Notes under the pieces: generated by a model
The model's input: the letters and a program-made list of their open reading frames with translations, nothing else
What the model was told of the DNA's origin: nothing
The model's database searches: none
DNA from: Colletotrichum lupini
Taxonomy: Eukaryota; Ascomycota; Sordariomycetes; Glomerellales; Glomerellaceae
Length of the DNA stretch: 64,000 bases
Direction: 5' to 3'
Assembly: GCF_023278565.1 (NCBI RefSeq)
Contig: NC_064677.1
Coordinates: 1,984,001 to 2,048,000 of the forward strand
Shown here: positions 32,913-44,665 of the stretch, piece after piece
How the letters are laid out: each line of letters starts with the position of its first letter
Position numbering within the stretch: the first letter of the stretch is position 1
Program-made: the position numbers and the translations under genes

Positions 32913-33149
32913 GTGCTGGGTTCTGTATAATGAAGAGGAGGACATGGTTGCTTTGGTCGTTTTATAGCATAGCGATAGGCGTTGGGATTCCGCGGTAATA
33001 CCATGCGCTCGCGGCGCGGATACTGAGCTGGGGGATGCTCTGGCTACTAGGGTCACGGGATCGGGTAATGGCATGATTAATTCACTGCATATCTGGACGT
33101 GAGGGACACGTCATGATGCTGAAGCATGTGCGATGAACGTAGGCGTCTC

Positions 33150-34094
33150 TTAAGCAGAGGGAACCCTTCGCAAACCACCCTCCTCCATCTCCTCGGGCCA
33201 AAAGTCGTTCTCCGCCAGGAGAACCTCTCTCCACATGTGCCGAGCCTGATCGATCTCGTCCCCGACGGCCTCCTCGCCGTGCAGTCGGACCGCTTCGTCG
33301 ACGCCGTCGTCGACGATGGCGGCTAGCTCGTCTACGAAGGCCCTGAAGGCGGGGCTGCTCCAGTTGGGGATAAATTCTGTTCGCAGGGCGCCGCCGTCCG
33401 AGTCCGAGGCCGTGTCTTTTCCAGAGGTGCCAGAGGCAGAGGTAGCAGAGACGGACGAAGGAAGCATGTCCCTCGCGCCGGACCAGGCTTCGAGGTAGCA
33501 CTTCTCCGTCGCCCAGAAGAGGACGGCGGGGGCGAGCCAGGGGAGCAGGACACCGCGAGGACGTGTGGTGGCGATAGATGCGAAGAGGCGTTCGAAGGCG
33601 AGGAGGCCTGCGTTTTTGTCTTCGTCCTTGACGCGCCGGTGGGCACTGCTGCCGCCCTCGGAAGTGGGCGCGGTGGGCAAGTTGACGTCGATACCGAAGC
33701 GGGCGGCGACGTCGATGAAGAATCTCTCCTCGCGGCGGACGTTGACGAGCGCGTCGATGAGCCAGTTGAGGAGTCGTTCTGTCACGGTCGCCGTCGCTCT
33801 GTCTGCCGCTTTGTCCGTCACTGTGGGAGAGCCAGCATCGTGACCAGAGACATGGCGAGAAGAGGTGTTATTGCGACTAGGAGAAGACTCCACGACGTCC
33901 GGGAGGTCCAGCAGCGCGAGGAACCGGCCCGCGCCCTTGATGTACGCGTGGATGTAGAGCCTGTCGTTTGCGAGCCAGCGGCCGAGGACCGGTTTGGGCA
34001 CTTTGCCGCGGGCTGCGGCGGAGAGGAAGGTTGCTGTTGTGGAGGCGCGGTAGAGGGTTTCGTGGCTGGTTAGGAGGGTGGATGTGAAGTTCAT
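33150..34094 (-). CDS. TENA/THI-4-family (haem-oxygenase-like fold) protein
   Basis: Single-exon gene of 314 residues; the only in-frame ATG giving the domain is at 34094. TLLTSHETLYRASTTATFLSAAARGKVPKPVLGRWLANDRLYIHAYIKGAGRFLALL is the opening of a TENA/THI-4 domain. The C-terminal helix contains VLFWATEKCYLEAWSGARD, with the conserved ATE and aromatic residues. About 35 residues of serine/threonine-rich insert (92-125) and a second insert (about 235-260) make it longer than bacterial TenA (about 225). TenA proteins are thiaminase II or aminopyrimidine salvage enzymes; many fungal relatives lack tested activity, so a thiamine role is only possible. Confidence 0.85.
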   Translation of the reverse strand: MNFTSTLLTSHETLYRASTTATFLSAAARGKVPKPVLGRWLANDRLYIHAYIKGAGRFLALLDLPDVVESSPSRNNTSSRHVSGHDAGSPTVTDKAADRATATVTERLLNWLIDALVNVRREERFFIDVAARFGIDVNLPTAPTSEGGSSAHRRVKDEDKNAGLLAFERLFASIATTRPRGVLLPWLAPAVLFWATEKCYLEAWSGARDMLPSSVSATSASGTSGKDTASDSDGGALRTEFIPNWSSPAFRAFVDELAAIVDDGVDEAVRLHGEEAVGDEIDQARHMWREVLLAENDFWPEEMEEGGLRRVPSA

Positions 34095-34603
34095 TTTGAG
34101 GGACTGGTCTTGAGACCCGAGGTGTAAAGCTTGGTTGGGTCGCTTCTGTCTCTGTATGTCGTTGAGGAAAGGTGCTTCTTTCAAAGCGCGAATCCAATGA
34201 CACGCGATCTGCGAGGGATGGGCGGTCGTCGGGTTGGATCTCCATAGTTAAGTAAGCCTTGGCTGCAGGTTGCGAAGCTTGTGATAGGTCAATGGATCGC
34301 GATGCTGCTTCTAGTCGGTAGACGCTACTTTGTCATGCGGGTTCTGGGACGGGAGGCACGACGTTCAGATCATGTATTCTAAAGCTGTGCCTGTGATGCA
34401 TGCTGCTCATGATATACAATATTACAACACCGGGCGGCCTAGACCCAAAGACCACCCAAAACCCGCGCGTTCAAAAAACCAAACATCAACCCCGCCACGA
34501 ATCCATGATTTTCCGATCCCAATGTTCTCTTTGTACACGACGCGCTATCCCAAAACTCCAGGCTTTGATGATGGAAAACAGGAAAAAAGAAGCGTCAGCG
34601 CAT
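34095..34603. other. Intergenic region between the TENA gene and the transporter gene
   Basis: 509 bases containing the TENA promoter and the transporter 3' end, both minus strand. No gene is supported. Confidence 0.6.
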
Positions 34604-35953
34604 CTAGGCGCTGACGGCGCCCACCTTGGCAAACCAGTCCGCCGGCGCCGCAGCACCCTTGTAGGCGAAGCCCATGACGACCATGAGGGTGATGAGGGTG
34701 AGCAGGCCGAAGAAGATGGCGCGGCGGAGGAGGGGCGAGAGGCGGCCCTCGTCGAGGGCGTGGGAGTTCCAGACGCCGCGGGACCAGGTGATGGCGCCGG
34801 CGCTCGAGGCCTTGAGCTGGTCCCAGCCGGTGGAGTAGATGACGAGGCCGAAGAGGGCGACGGCGTAGCCGATGAACTGGAGGGCCGTGATGCTGGTGTG
34901 CCAGATGAGGACGGAGACGACGATGAGGAGGATGTTCTTGAGGATGCCGGTGAGGGTCATGACGAGGCCCGACGTCTTGCCGATCTGGTTTCTGTCAGTA
35001 GGGGTCGGTAGAGTACAGAGACGGCACTTACGAGGAAGACGCTGGAGATGTTGAGGGCAAAGGCGACGCTGGCGTTGAGGAGCAGCATGGTGAAGCCGAC
35101 CTTGTTGAAGTCCTCGACGTTGAACTTGCCAAACTCGCTGAAGTAGGCGATGAAGAAGTTCATGACGGCGCAGACGGGGGCGTAGTAGTAGAGGCTGACG
35201 AGGGGGTCCATCTTCTGGGCGTTCTCGTCGCCCTTGAGCAGGACCTGGATCATGACGAGGCGGATGGCCTCGAAGATGATGCCGCCCATCTGGAAGATGA
35301 AGCCGATCCAGGAGAACTCGATCTCGCCAAAGGAGGCGAGGCCGACGCCGCCGACGATGAGGAGGATGTTGTAGAAGGTCTTCATGGAGGGGTCGGCGAC
35401 GCCCCAGATCCAGCTGGTGAAGAGGACGGCGACGGGGGCGGCGGCCTTGAGCATCTGGATGAAGGAGACGGAGAGGTAGAGGTAGACGAGGTTGGAGCAG
35501 ACGAGGGAGCCCGAGTAGAGGACGCCGATGGGCATGATGGCGCGCAGGTAGACGCGGCCCGTCATCTTGACCTTGTGGCGGCCATCGAGGAGGGAGGTGA
35601 AGCGCGCCAGCACCTGGGTTGCCAGGGTGGAGAAGACGAGGTGCCAGAAGGTGAGGATCACGGCTGGGGCATGTTAGTGGGGAGCAGTGAGGGTTTGGGC
35701 TGGTGAGACGTACGGTATTCTGTGGGTGGTTAGTGACGGTCAACATAATGGGGTAGAAGGTGCTTACTGAAGCCGGCCGTGTCAAGCAGCCACTTGTTGA
35801 AGAGGATGGTCAAGTTGGAGAAGAAGATCCAGCTCCTGTGGGAGTGTTAGTGAGGCCCGGCGAGGCTGCGGATGGGGATACGCACGCGATGAAGAAGGCC
35901 GGGTGAAGAGCCTTGGAGCCCACGGCCTTCTCGGTGGTTGGCAGCTCGCTCAT
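34604..35953 (-). CDS. Triose-phosphate/nucleotide-sugar transporter family protein, with a 6-nt microexon
   Basis: Multi-pass transporter of the SLC35E/TPT family, probably in the Golgi or ER membrane. Five exons: 35953-35886, 35835-35768, 35719-35714 (AATACC), 35663-35032 and 34984-34604, totalling 384 residues. About ten hydrophobic segments are visible, beginning with SWIFFSNLTILFNKW and continuing through GFKYPVILTFWHLVFSTLATQ, VYLYLSVSFIQMLKAAAPV, WIGFIFQMGGIIFEAIRLVM and FFGLLTLITLMVVMGFAYKG. The microexon supplies the KY-P junction of GFKYPVIL; without it the frame breaks. All flanking introns have GT-AG ends and ACTAAC-type branch sites. Substrate cannot be told from sequence. Confidence 0.93.
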
Positions 35954-38900
35954 GGTTGCGCGGTGATGGTGTTGTGACAGGGGTGACAAGCAACAAAGTC
36001 AAGAAGCCAAGCGACGGATGATCGGAGGGTACGGCGACGGAGACGGCGGCGGACGACGGGACTGGAGTCGGTGGTGGGCCGGGTTCGTCGGGGGGAAGGA
36101 AAGGATGGGGATTATTGCAAGTTGCGTCAGACGGAAGGCATGAGAGATGCAGTGCAGCGACGCGACAGAACAGCGACAAGGAAAGACGGGAGAAGAAAAG
36201 ATGGAGGAGAGGAGGATGCAAAATGCGAACCGCCTTGCAGGTCAACAAGGTGACAAAAAGGCGAGAGCGAGAGTGGCACGGAGAGAAACGAAGGAAGAGA
36301 AGTGAAGACTGCAAGGTGCGTGGCGGCAGGCGGATGTTTGAAGCGCTGCGCCGTTTGCTGGACTGGTGCCTGGTACTCGGTACCTCGAGGTCCTTTGGTG
36401 TCAATGAGCCCCCTTCCGCAGCGGGTTTTCTCGTATTTTCTGCTGGCTGCAATGTACCTGGCGATGGTACGAAATAGGACGGCACCTTATTGGACTGGGC
36501 TGACCACTGGTCGTAGCTGGGCCTGAAGAAGGCTGGCGGAGAAGGGGGGGCTTTGGGGAGGAGGCGCTAAAGTCGGGCGGCCGGTACGTGGAGGGAGCGA
36601 CCCCTGTCTTTTGTCTTTAGTTGGTTGCCGGTTGACTGGTTGGATGGGGTGTTGGAGTTGCGAGAGTTGACGTTGGTTGCAGTCTGGGAGTTTGGAGATG
36701 TCGGGTGCGGTCTGGTTTCTGGCAGTCGCAGAGGAGATGAAGCTGCAGATGCCACAGTTACGGCCGGTTCACTGACGAGTTGCTAACGAGTTGCTAATTG
36801 TCCAGAGAGATGCTGTGTCCGGATTGTACTTTGCATAGGTAGACCGCAGAGACGGCTCAAAAAGAGCAACGTGTCGCGCAATGGAATTTGCAAATGAACC
36901 TTGTGGCAGGCAATTTGCCTCGAGGCTTTCAGGGGACCAAGGGAGAGTGGAGGGTGTTCGGATGAGGAAAGGAGAGTTGGACAGCGGGAGTTGTGGTGAT
37001 GATCAGAAGGGGGAAGAAGTCAAGGAGCGAAAGCTTGAGATGAGTGCCGGCGGACTTGGGACCTGGGCAAGGCGAGACAAAGGCACAATGCAAGACACAA
37101 CGGCGAGCCAAGGGGGGTCGTGTAACGCGAGGGAAGGGGAAACACCTCTAGTCTCTGTTATGTGGTCTTTACTCTGTCCGGTGCGTTCCTATGAAGGCAA
37201 TGACCAAGGGGAAAGTTTGTTGGCTCGGCCCCGCGATGCAGCGGATTGACGAGTTGGTGCTGGGGCGCTGCCTGTGCCGTTTGGCCGTCTATTGCTGCTC
37301 GCAGCCTGTCATGTTTTAATTAAGCTCAGAGGCCAGGGGAAGCATAAAACTTGGCTCCATCTCCTGCATTGGCGCCATCAGCCATGGTGCATCCAGTGGT
37401 ACATGACACAAGTACATACACCTTAGGTCAGCATCTTAGATAAGCCTCTTAGATAAGCAACACCAGCAACACCAAGCGAGGTTGCACAAAACGGCACACA
37501 ATGTCTTGTCCACTTTCTGCATAACCGATTCGTGTAACCAAGGGATCGCTGGAAAAGCCAAAGGCGCCCGCCAACTTCTCTAGTGGCCTCATCTCCCCCA
37601 CGCTCCCTTGCATCACCCACGGCTTCTCGCCCATCAACACCATCGTCAACCACGATGTGATGCTTCATCGCTCCGTATCCGCATTCCAACACCAACGGAA
37701 TGCGGGAGAGAACTCAACTCCCTTGGCTGCCACTACAATTCGACCCGGTTCTCGGATCCAAGACAGAACACCCAACGCGTGCTGTGTAACTCCAGGGAAA
37801 CCAAAGGGAAACCCAATGCCGACGACGCTTTCGATTTCTTTGCACTATGGTGCTCCGTTCAGCCCATCTTCTCTTTGTCAGACCGGCCTTGGTTGCAATA
37901 TCGTTCTGGGTATGTGGGCTGTCGTCGCGTGGTACTTGTCCACCGCGCTGGAGACCATTCATGAGTAGATGGGCGATTGGTGAGGCCCATCATCAGACTA
38001 GCGGAACGTCAGTCAAGACATCTCGGGCCACCGCCGAAATGTGTTCAGAACACAACACCAAATCATCACAAAGCGCACCCGCCATCCTGCAAGCCCAGTC
38101 TACCACCCTGGCCTGTGACTCGCCGCCTCTCTTTCTTTCGCTCTCCAGCTGCAAGCCCACGTCTGCTCACGGCGAGCTTCCCAAAGACCTGAAGACCTCG
38201 GACAGGGGTACTTCGCTCCCCGAGGATCCCGTACCGTCCCGCTTGCAACCACAGGGCTTGGTCCATGGACCACAGGCAATGGTCCACAAACCATACCCAG
38301 ACGACTGGAAGGCTAGGCGTGCTAGGGCAGATCAAGGGATCCTTGACAAGTGTCGACTGTCGTTATCTTTGCGCCAAGCTGGCATGGCCGCCCCCTGCAT
38401 CGCCTTTGGATGAGGACATTCGCACTGCAGCGGCGCGTCCTCCCTGCCGGAAGTATGCGTGCGAATAGCATCTGCGTGCCAGTGCCGCCCAAGATGCTCA
38501 TCCCAACACCCATCCAGGGTCTGATGCACGTCAACCTCCCTTTAGCCGTCCGCTCATCCCGTCTACATATGGATACTGTCGTGATAGTCTCGTGCCATCG
38601 CGGGTCTACACGTTCCTGCGGCTGTCTGTTGGGCTGCATGTTGGCCCATCTTGGCGTCAATCGCGGCATCGCCTTGTCCGCCACAGGCACTGCGTTCGGT
38701 GATTGCATTCCCGCTATCACGTTCTCGAATGGCATGGCCCCTAGGGCCCAAAGGGTTCCAACACAGCAAATAACGCCCACCCCTGTCCAGACTATCAAAG
38801 GGCGGACCTCAGCTCGGCGAGCTTAGAAATGTACAAGCATGACGGACGACGCCTTTTAGCGGAGGCGAGACACTTATAGGATTGTCCTCTGAAATGTTCG

Positions 38901-39169
38901 AGACCGACGACTCAGACTGAACTTTGAGAGAGCTCAGGCCAACCCCCAGCCGACTTTGTGTCCCTCGCAGAGTTCAACAAGTTCAGCTTGTACCCCTCAC
39001 CTCGCCCATTTTCTATTTCACTGCTCGCAAGATTTGGCCGATAGTTTGCCGTTCCCCATCTTCTCTTCTCTGTGGTCTTGCTCATCTTGCAGCTCAAGGT
39101 TTGAGCGGTTTCTCTCGGGGCATCCTTTCCTTCATCTTCTTCCGGTCACTTGTGCTTATACCCAGCAAA
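35954..39169. other. 3.2-kb gene-free region
   Basis: No gene is supported. Open stretches at 36115-36477, 37847-38413 and 38350-38826 have no motif or consistent codon bias. The first 500 bases are purine-rich on the plus strand, as expected for the transporter leader. CTTAGATAAGC occurs twice within 20 bases near 37434-37458. GTAC-rich words lie at 36371-36390 and 36455-36472. The last 250 bases are the T/C-rich leader of the GT17 gene. Confidence 0.5.
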
Positions 39170-40332
39170 ATGATGAACAAATCAACATCAAGTCACCAGA
39201 TCAAGTATCTGGCCGTGGTGGCTTCCCTCGTTTTCATCTGGCTCGTCTGGCGTCTTGATCTTCACACAGAGGTGGCCGAGCATGCCCGCAAGATCACACA
39301 TCCCAACAGCACGCCCTACGATGGCCTCGCCAAAGCAGGCAATAGCGAGGTCCTCCCTCCCGCAAAGGCCGTCGAGTACTGTGACCACTTCCGCCTGAAG
39401 CCGGCCAACACGGAGCTGGTCCGCAAGCGCAAGGTGTACGACCTGCTCCTCATCAACACCGAAGTCGAGATGCTCGAGGTCCGCCTCGGCCAGATGGCTC
39501 CCTACGTCGACTACTTTGTCATTCTCGAGTCGGCCCTGACCTTCACCGACAACCAGAAGCCGCTGTACATCAAGGAGAACTGGGACCTCTTCAAGCCGTG
39601 GCACCACAAGATGATTCTCCGTGAGATGGACCTCGAGGCCCTCAAGGAGAGCAGCACCTGGGACCGCGAGGCCAAGAGCCGTAACGCCATGTATGAGCAG
39701 GTCATCCCCACGCTCGAGGGCGAGCAGCAGGCTTCCATTGACGATATTCTCATCGTCTCCGACGTGGACGAGATCCCCAAGCCAGAGGTCCTCCGCGCCC
39801 TGCGCAACTGCGAGATCCCGCCCCGCGTCTCCATCCACTCCAAGATTTATTACTACTCCTACCAGTGGCTCTCCCGCAACGACTGGAACCACCCCCAGGC
39901 CACCGTCTACCGCGGCGTCGACACCGTCCTCCCCCACGACCTCCGCCACAACGCAAACGACCACCACTTCAACCAGGGCGGCTGGCACTGCAGCTACTGC
40001 TTCAGCACCGTCGAGGAGATGGCCCAGAAGATCAACTCCTTCTCCCACGCCGAGCTCAACAAGCCCGAGTTCAAGGACCCCGACTGGATTGTTTCCGTGG
40101 CCCGCCGCGGTCACGACATGTAAGTGGTGTCTCTGACTTGTGACGACTCTGACTAACACTACACAGCTTCGGCCGAGGCGAGTCCAACTTTGACCGCATC
40201 GAGGAGAACCACGACGTGCCAGACTACGTCAAGAAGAACTCGGATAAGTTCAAGTACCTGCTGGACCGCGATCCGCTCAATGCCAACTTTAGGGACTACA
40301 CCCCCAAGGCCACCTCAACGCCCGCGGCTTAG
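39170..40332 (+). CDS. GT17-family glycosyltransferase (MGAT3-like)
   Basis: Type II Golgi-membrane enzyme of 371 residues related to beta-1,4-mannosyl-glycoprotein N-acetylglucosaminyltransferase. Exons 39170-40119 and 40167-40332; the donor GTAAGT interrupts an ATG so that the codon becomes ATC and the conserved GHDIFGRGESNFDRI is restored. Residues 12-28 (KYLAVVASLVFIWLVWR) are the signal anchor. The catalytic region has YDLLLINTEVEMLEVRLGQM, YFVILESALTFT, the metal-binding DVDEIP, and HHFNQGGWHCSYCF, all typical of GT17. Start: MMNK at 39170 is the first ATG in frame just before the anchor. Fungi do not make bisecting-GlcNAc N-glycans as mammals do, so its acceptor is open. Confidence 0.93.
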
Positions 40333-42170
40333 GTGCTGTATGGGTGGGCAGGACTTGGACTACAGGCGTTTGGGGCGTTGGATACCTGTGTTCCCGCGGG
40401 AGGGACCTACAGAGACATTATTTTTTTTCTTTCCGTGTTTTCTTCTTTTGTACTATTAATTTCGCGGCATTCCAATCTATTCGGCCGCCCATCTTCATCA
40501 AACTATGAAGCTGTCAAACACCTGCCTTGAGGATATAGTCTGCGTGGCGCCATCTTCGGGTTAGCCCCTCTAGGCGGCATGCCAAGGGCCCCAAGTGAGA
40601 GTAGTGAAGCTGCGCGCGCACAGCGGACTTGCATAGCAAAATTGCGTGTCCGCCGGCAACTTTGCGTGAAGAAACCGGAGCACTCCGTAGAACAAAGTTC
40701 AGATGGGGACGTTTGCGACTTGCGCGGAAGCCAGAATAGAGTTTCCCCAGACGGAACCGCCGGGACCTTTTCTGAGACGTGGTTTTGGGAGCTGGCTTGC
40801 TCAGTCGTTGCCCTCACAGATCTCTGGCAATCTGAACAGGGCCGCCCACCGGCACACACTATTGGCGGTCAAACGGGGGGCCAGCGGTGCACGTAGTATG
40901 ACAGCAAGGCTGGACCCTGGACGTTGTTCATTGTGATGCGTGGCTGCGTGAGTCTATTCAGGGAAGAGGGTTGCTCGGTATAGTGCGTTTGGGAAAACCT
41001 TATTGTGATGTGTGCGAGGGTTTTTGGTGCCAGGCTGGGATCGGGAATGATTACTGCGCCGGACGGATTTGGAAGCCGGGTTCGCCTTATCAGAGTTTTG
41101 CTATTCTCTATCTTGGGGTGTAGAGTAGCGTAGCAGCGTGGCATAGAAGGAGGCCATAACGAGCTGGAGAGAGCTATAAACCTACGATATTCGAAACTGC
41201 CGCGGATGAAGGCGTTTGGCACGTCTGGGAATGGGTACCCCATCACCCCGTGTAGGTTCCCCGACGGGGTGTATGGGAAACGGGGGGCCAATTTGCGGTG
41301 AGAAAGTTTGAAGCGCTACGCCTCACGGCGGCATGGAAAGAAGTGTGTAATCGTAGACAACGGGGCTTTCGCGAAAGCGAAAAAGTTCTGCCCGAATCTT
41401 CGCTGTGGGCAGATGAGCAGACTGTGCGTAAGAACCTTTGAGTCATGCTAGCTGGCTCGTTGTCGTCCAAACACCTCGTCTTTCTTCTCAACTAGAATCT
41501 GGCAATTCTGGGAATTTGAAAAGATTTCAAAGGGGATGGTTGAGCTCGCGGCTGTCCGAGAAACTGTAGCCTGGAAGGGGAGGGAAAAGACGGCATTCGT
41601 GGCCCGTCATCTCTGCCTTCGAACCCAGGTCCTGTGGAAGCGTTGGCGTTGGCGGCGCAAGCGTAGGCGGGATGGTGCAGGGTCCCAGGTCCCTCGGATG
41701 CACCGCCCGTCGCGTTTCCATTCTCCATGAGTCCATGACAGCTACACGCCGCGTGGACGGTTTGGAAAAATTGGAATCCCTGTTGTTCCGGGTTTCCAGT
41801 CGCTTGTCCGGGCCGAAGCCGCTTTTGTGGGGTTCCGTTCGGCGCCGTGTTTACATGGAGAGTTGTGGATAGGCGGCGGTCGTATCAGATACAGAAGGCT
41901 GCTGCATGTCCACCACAGCTGACGACATCCTTCCACGGGAAAGGCGAGCTTCACTTTGAGGCGCACTTCCCGCGAGCTGTCACTGCGATTGATGCTACTG
42001 ATGCTATCGACGCTTTCGCCCCAGCCGTATGCCATAGTGAGCCATGTGATGATATTCCATAACTCCTATCCACGTGAGACGACCCGATGCCGTACCCTCC
42101 CTATTTTTCACATTCCCATCCCATTACCCTCCTTGGCGAAACGAACCATCCCCGCCGGGCGCAGAGGCAA
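40333..42170. other. 1.8-kb gene-free region
   Basis: Convergent 3' ends of the GT17 and Shg1-like genes. No gene is supported; the open stretches at 40579-40896 and 40869-41291 carry no motif. A near match to the recurring TACTCCGTA word is at about 40681. Confidence 0.5.
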
Positions 42171-44665
42171 CTAGCGACTCCTACTCCTTCGGCGGCTCCT
42201 GCTCCGGTCTCGATCCCGTCGGTCCCTCCGCGACGAGACGCTGCGGTCTCTCCGGCTGCGGCGGTCACGGTCGCGATCACGATCACGGTCCCTATCCCTA
42301 TCCCGATCCCGATCCCTCGACCTGGCCCTCTCCCGGTCCCGTCGATCTCTAGAGCGATCTCTCGACCGATCCCTATCGCGGTCTCTGTCTCTCCGGTCTC
42401 GGTCCCTGTCCCTATCACGATCGCGATCCCTGTCCCTGACGCGGTCTCTGTCCTTGTCCCGCTCGCGATCTTTGCTGCGCGAGCGACTCCGACGCCGCTC
42501 GTCATCCCATGCCAGGTCGTGAGGCCGCTCTCGGTCTCGGCCGGGGGGCACGTACCGATCGATCTCATCCAGGTCGCGCCTGCGTTTCGCCTCAGGTGAG
42601 CGATCCCCCGTGCTTCTCTTATCGTCGATCCCGGGAACCGGCATGCCCTTCTCTCGGGCCTCGCGCTGCGCCGCAAGATACGCCTTGGCTTCCTTTTCGC
42701 GCTTGCGGACCTCGACCATCTTGGTGGCCTCCTTTTCGTCCTTGTCGCGTTCGAGCCGGGGAGTAGATCGCACCACGGGAGAAAGGTGTCTCGAGCGAGA
42801 CCGACTCTTGCGATCGCGCTCAGAAGGTTTTCGGTCAGAAGAGCGATCCCGGCGAGGGCGAGAGCGGCTGCGGTCACGTCGGATCGACTCGCGCCGGTCA
42901 GGCCGTGGAGACCTGCTTCGGCGGGTCCTAGAGCGGGACCGCGACTTGTCTCGGCGGTCGGCCCTCACACGAGAACGGCTGCGGTCCCTGCGATCGTTGC
43001 GAGCCCGCGACCGACTTCTCTCGCGGCGGCGTGAGCGACTACGATCTCGTCTGTCGCGAACGCGGTCTCTCCGGTCGCGAGACCTAGACCGACTCCTATC
43101 ACGGCGGTCGTGGCGTGTGCGAGATCTGCTTCGATCACGGCGCGTCTTGGATCGAGTGCGCGAGGGGGTCCTCTCCCGCCTTTCGGGTCGACGAGACCTG
43201 CTGCGATCGCGTCGGGTTCTTGACCGCGACCTGTCACGTCTGTCGCGGGATCGATCACGCGGTCGAGGAGACCTAGACCGACGATCACGTCTGTGGCGGT
43301 CGTCATCATCTCGCGTGCGTCGTCTATCGTCATCGCCTTCCTTGTCCTTCTCGCGGTCCTTGGCAGTCGCCTGTGACCGACTGCGACTTCTAGCCTTGAC
43401 AGCTGGTGCATCGGCTTTTGGTGTCGCGGCGACGCTAGCATCTCGTGCTTCCTTCTTGACTTCTACCGCCTTCTTCGGCTCGGCGGCCTTTTGCGAGTCT
43501 CGCGAGGAGGCAACCTTCTTAAAGGGCATGATGGCAGACGCGGGAGCCAGCTTCCTAGGAGGTGGTGCCAGCGCTTCGTCAATCTCCAGTTCGGGTTGCT
43601 TTGCCGTGTTGCGCTTGCTCTCTCGGAGGAGGTCCGCAAGGGCTTCCTGTTCAAGTCTCTCGAGCTGCTCCTGGGAAAGCTTCTGCTTGGCTTCCTCGGT
43701 CTCTTCGTGCCGCTCCTTGCGCTTGCGATCTCGCTCTTCCCGACGCTCACGGTCGCGCTCGTCGCGGTCCCGATCACGGTCTCTGTCGCGATCTCTATCT
43801 CTGCGGCGGCTACGGCTGCGGCTCCGGCTTCGGTCGCGGTCACGCTCCCTTTCCCGGCTCCGCTCCTTGTCTCGTTGGCGGCGGCGCTCTTCTCTTTCGG
43901 CCTCGCGTTCTGCTTGAAGCTTCTCTCTGGCAGCCCGTCTGGCGTCTCGTTCGGCTTTGCGTTTCTCCTCGGCCTTTTCTCGTTCCTTTTCGACCTTTTT
44001 ACGCTCTTCCCGTGCAATCTTGCGTTTCTCTTCTTCGATGGCAGCCTCCTTTTGTCTCAGCTCTTCCCGGACTCTTTCGCGCTCAGCTTGTTTCGCCAAC
44101 GTCTCTGCGTGGTAGTCTTCGTCTGTCTTGGCTCCCCGCTCTTGCTCTGCCGCAGCTTCGTCTTCGCCAATGTCGGCGCGGCGCAGCTGTCGCATGCGTT
44201 CCTCGATGGATGCCCTGTCGATAAGTTGCGTGATGACCTGCTCTGCCTTTTGATACACGCCAGAGCGCTCGAGAGCGCCGTCAATCAGGGCGGCAGCTTT
44301 GCCTCGGTCGAGGGTAAGGAGCTGGCCGGGGTTGCGTTCGACTTCCTGTTCGGCCACCTCGAGGATGGCTTTGGTGACTTGGGCCTCGTAATCCTGCGCG
44401 GGTCAGTCGTTCGTCACGCAAGTACATGCCAGAAGAGACTCACGCTCGCTGCAAACTTGTCCCAGACCTCCTTGCGAATGGCGTCGTATCCGCCCTTCTT
44501 CTTGAAGCTGTGGGCCAGGGATTCGATGGCGGCTCGGGTCGCAGATGGTAGGGGGAGGTCGGACGCCTTGAACTTCTTGGAGGCAGGAGGGGAATCGGTC
44601 GAAGTCGCCGCCGCCGGGTCGATGGATGAGGCAGCAGCCATGGCGGCTGGGAGTGCGGAAGCCAT
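42171..44665 (-). CDS. SHG1: Shg1/BOD1-domain protein with very long RS/RD-rich tail
   Basis: Exons 44665-44444 and 44393-42171 give 814 residues. ATG 44665 is the first in frame. The N-terminal 45-115 segment (HSFKKKGGYDAIRKEVWDKF, then DYEAQVTKAILEVAEQEVERN, LDRGKAAALIDGALERSGVY) is the Shg1/BOD1 domain of the Set1 COMPASS H3K4 methyltransferase complex. About 175-260 is a continuous charged helix; nearly all of 260-814 is low complexity, with RS dipeptides and long RD/DRDR runs like those of SR splicing proteins. Yeast Shg1 is far smaller (about 140 residues). The tail suggests an RNA-linked or condensate role; this is inference. The antisense strand is open over much of the tail because of the repeat, not because of a gene. 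Confidence 0.88.

Noticed and set aside
42610..43917. 435-codon frame antisense to the RS/RD tail of the Shg1-like gene
   Set aside because: Follows directly from the repetitive RS/RD codons on the coding strand.
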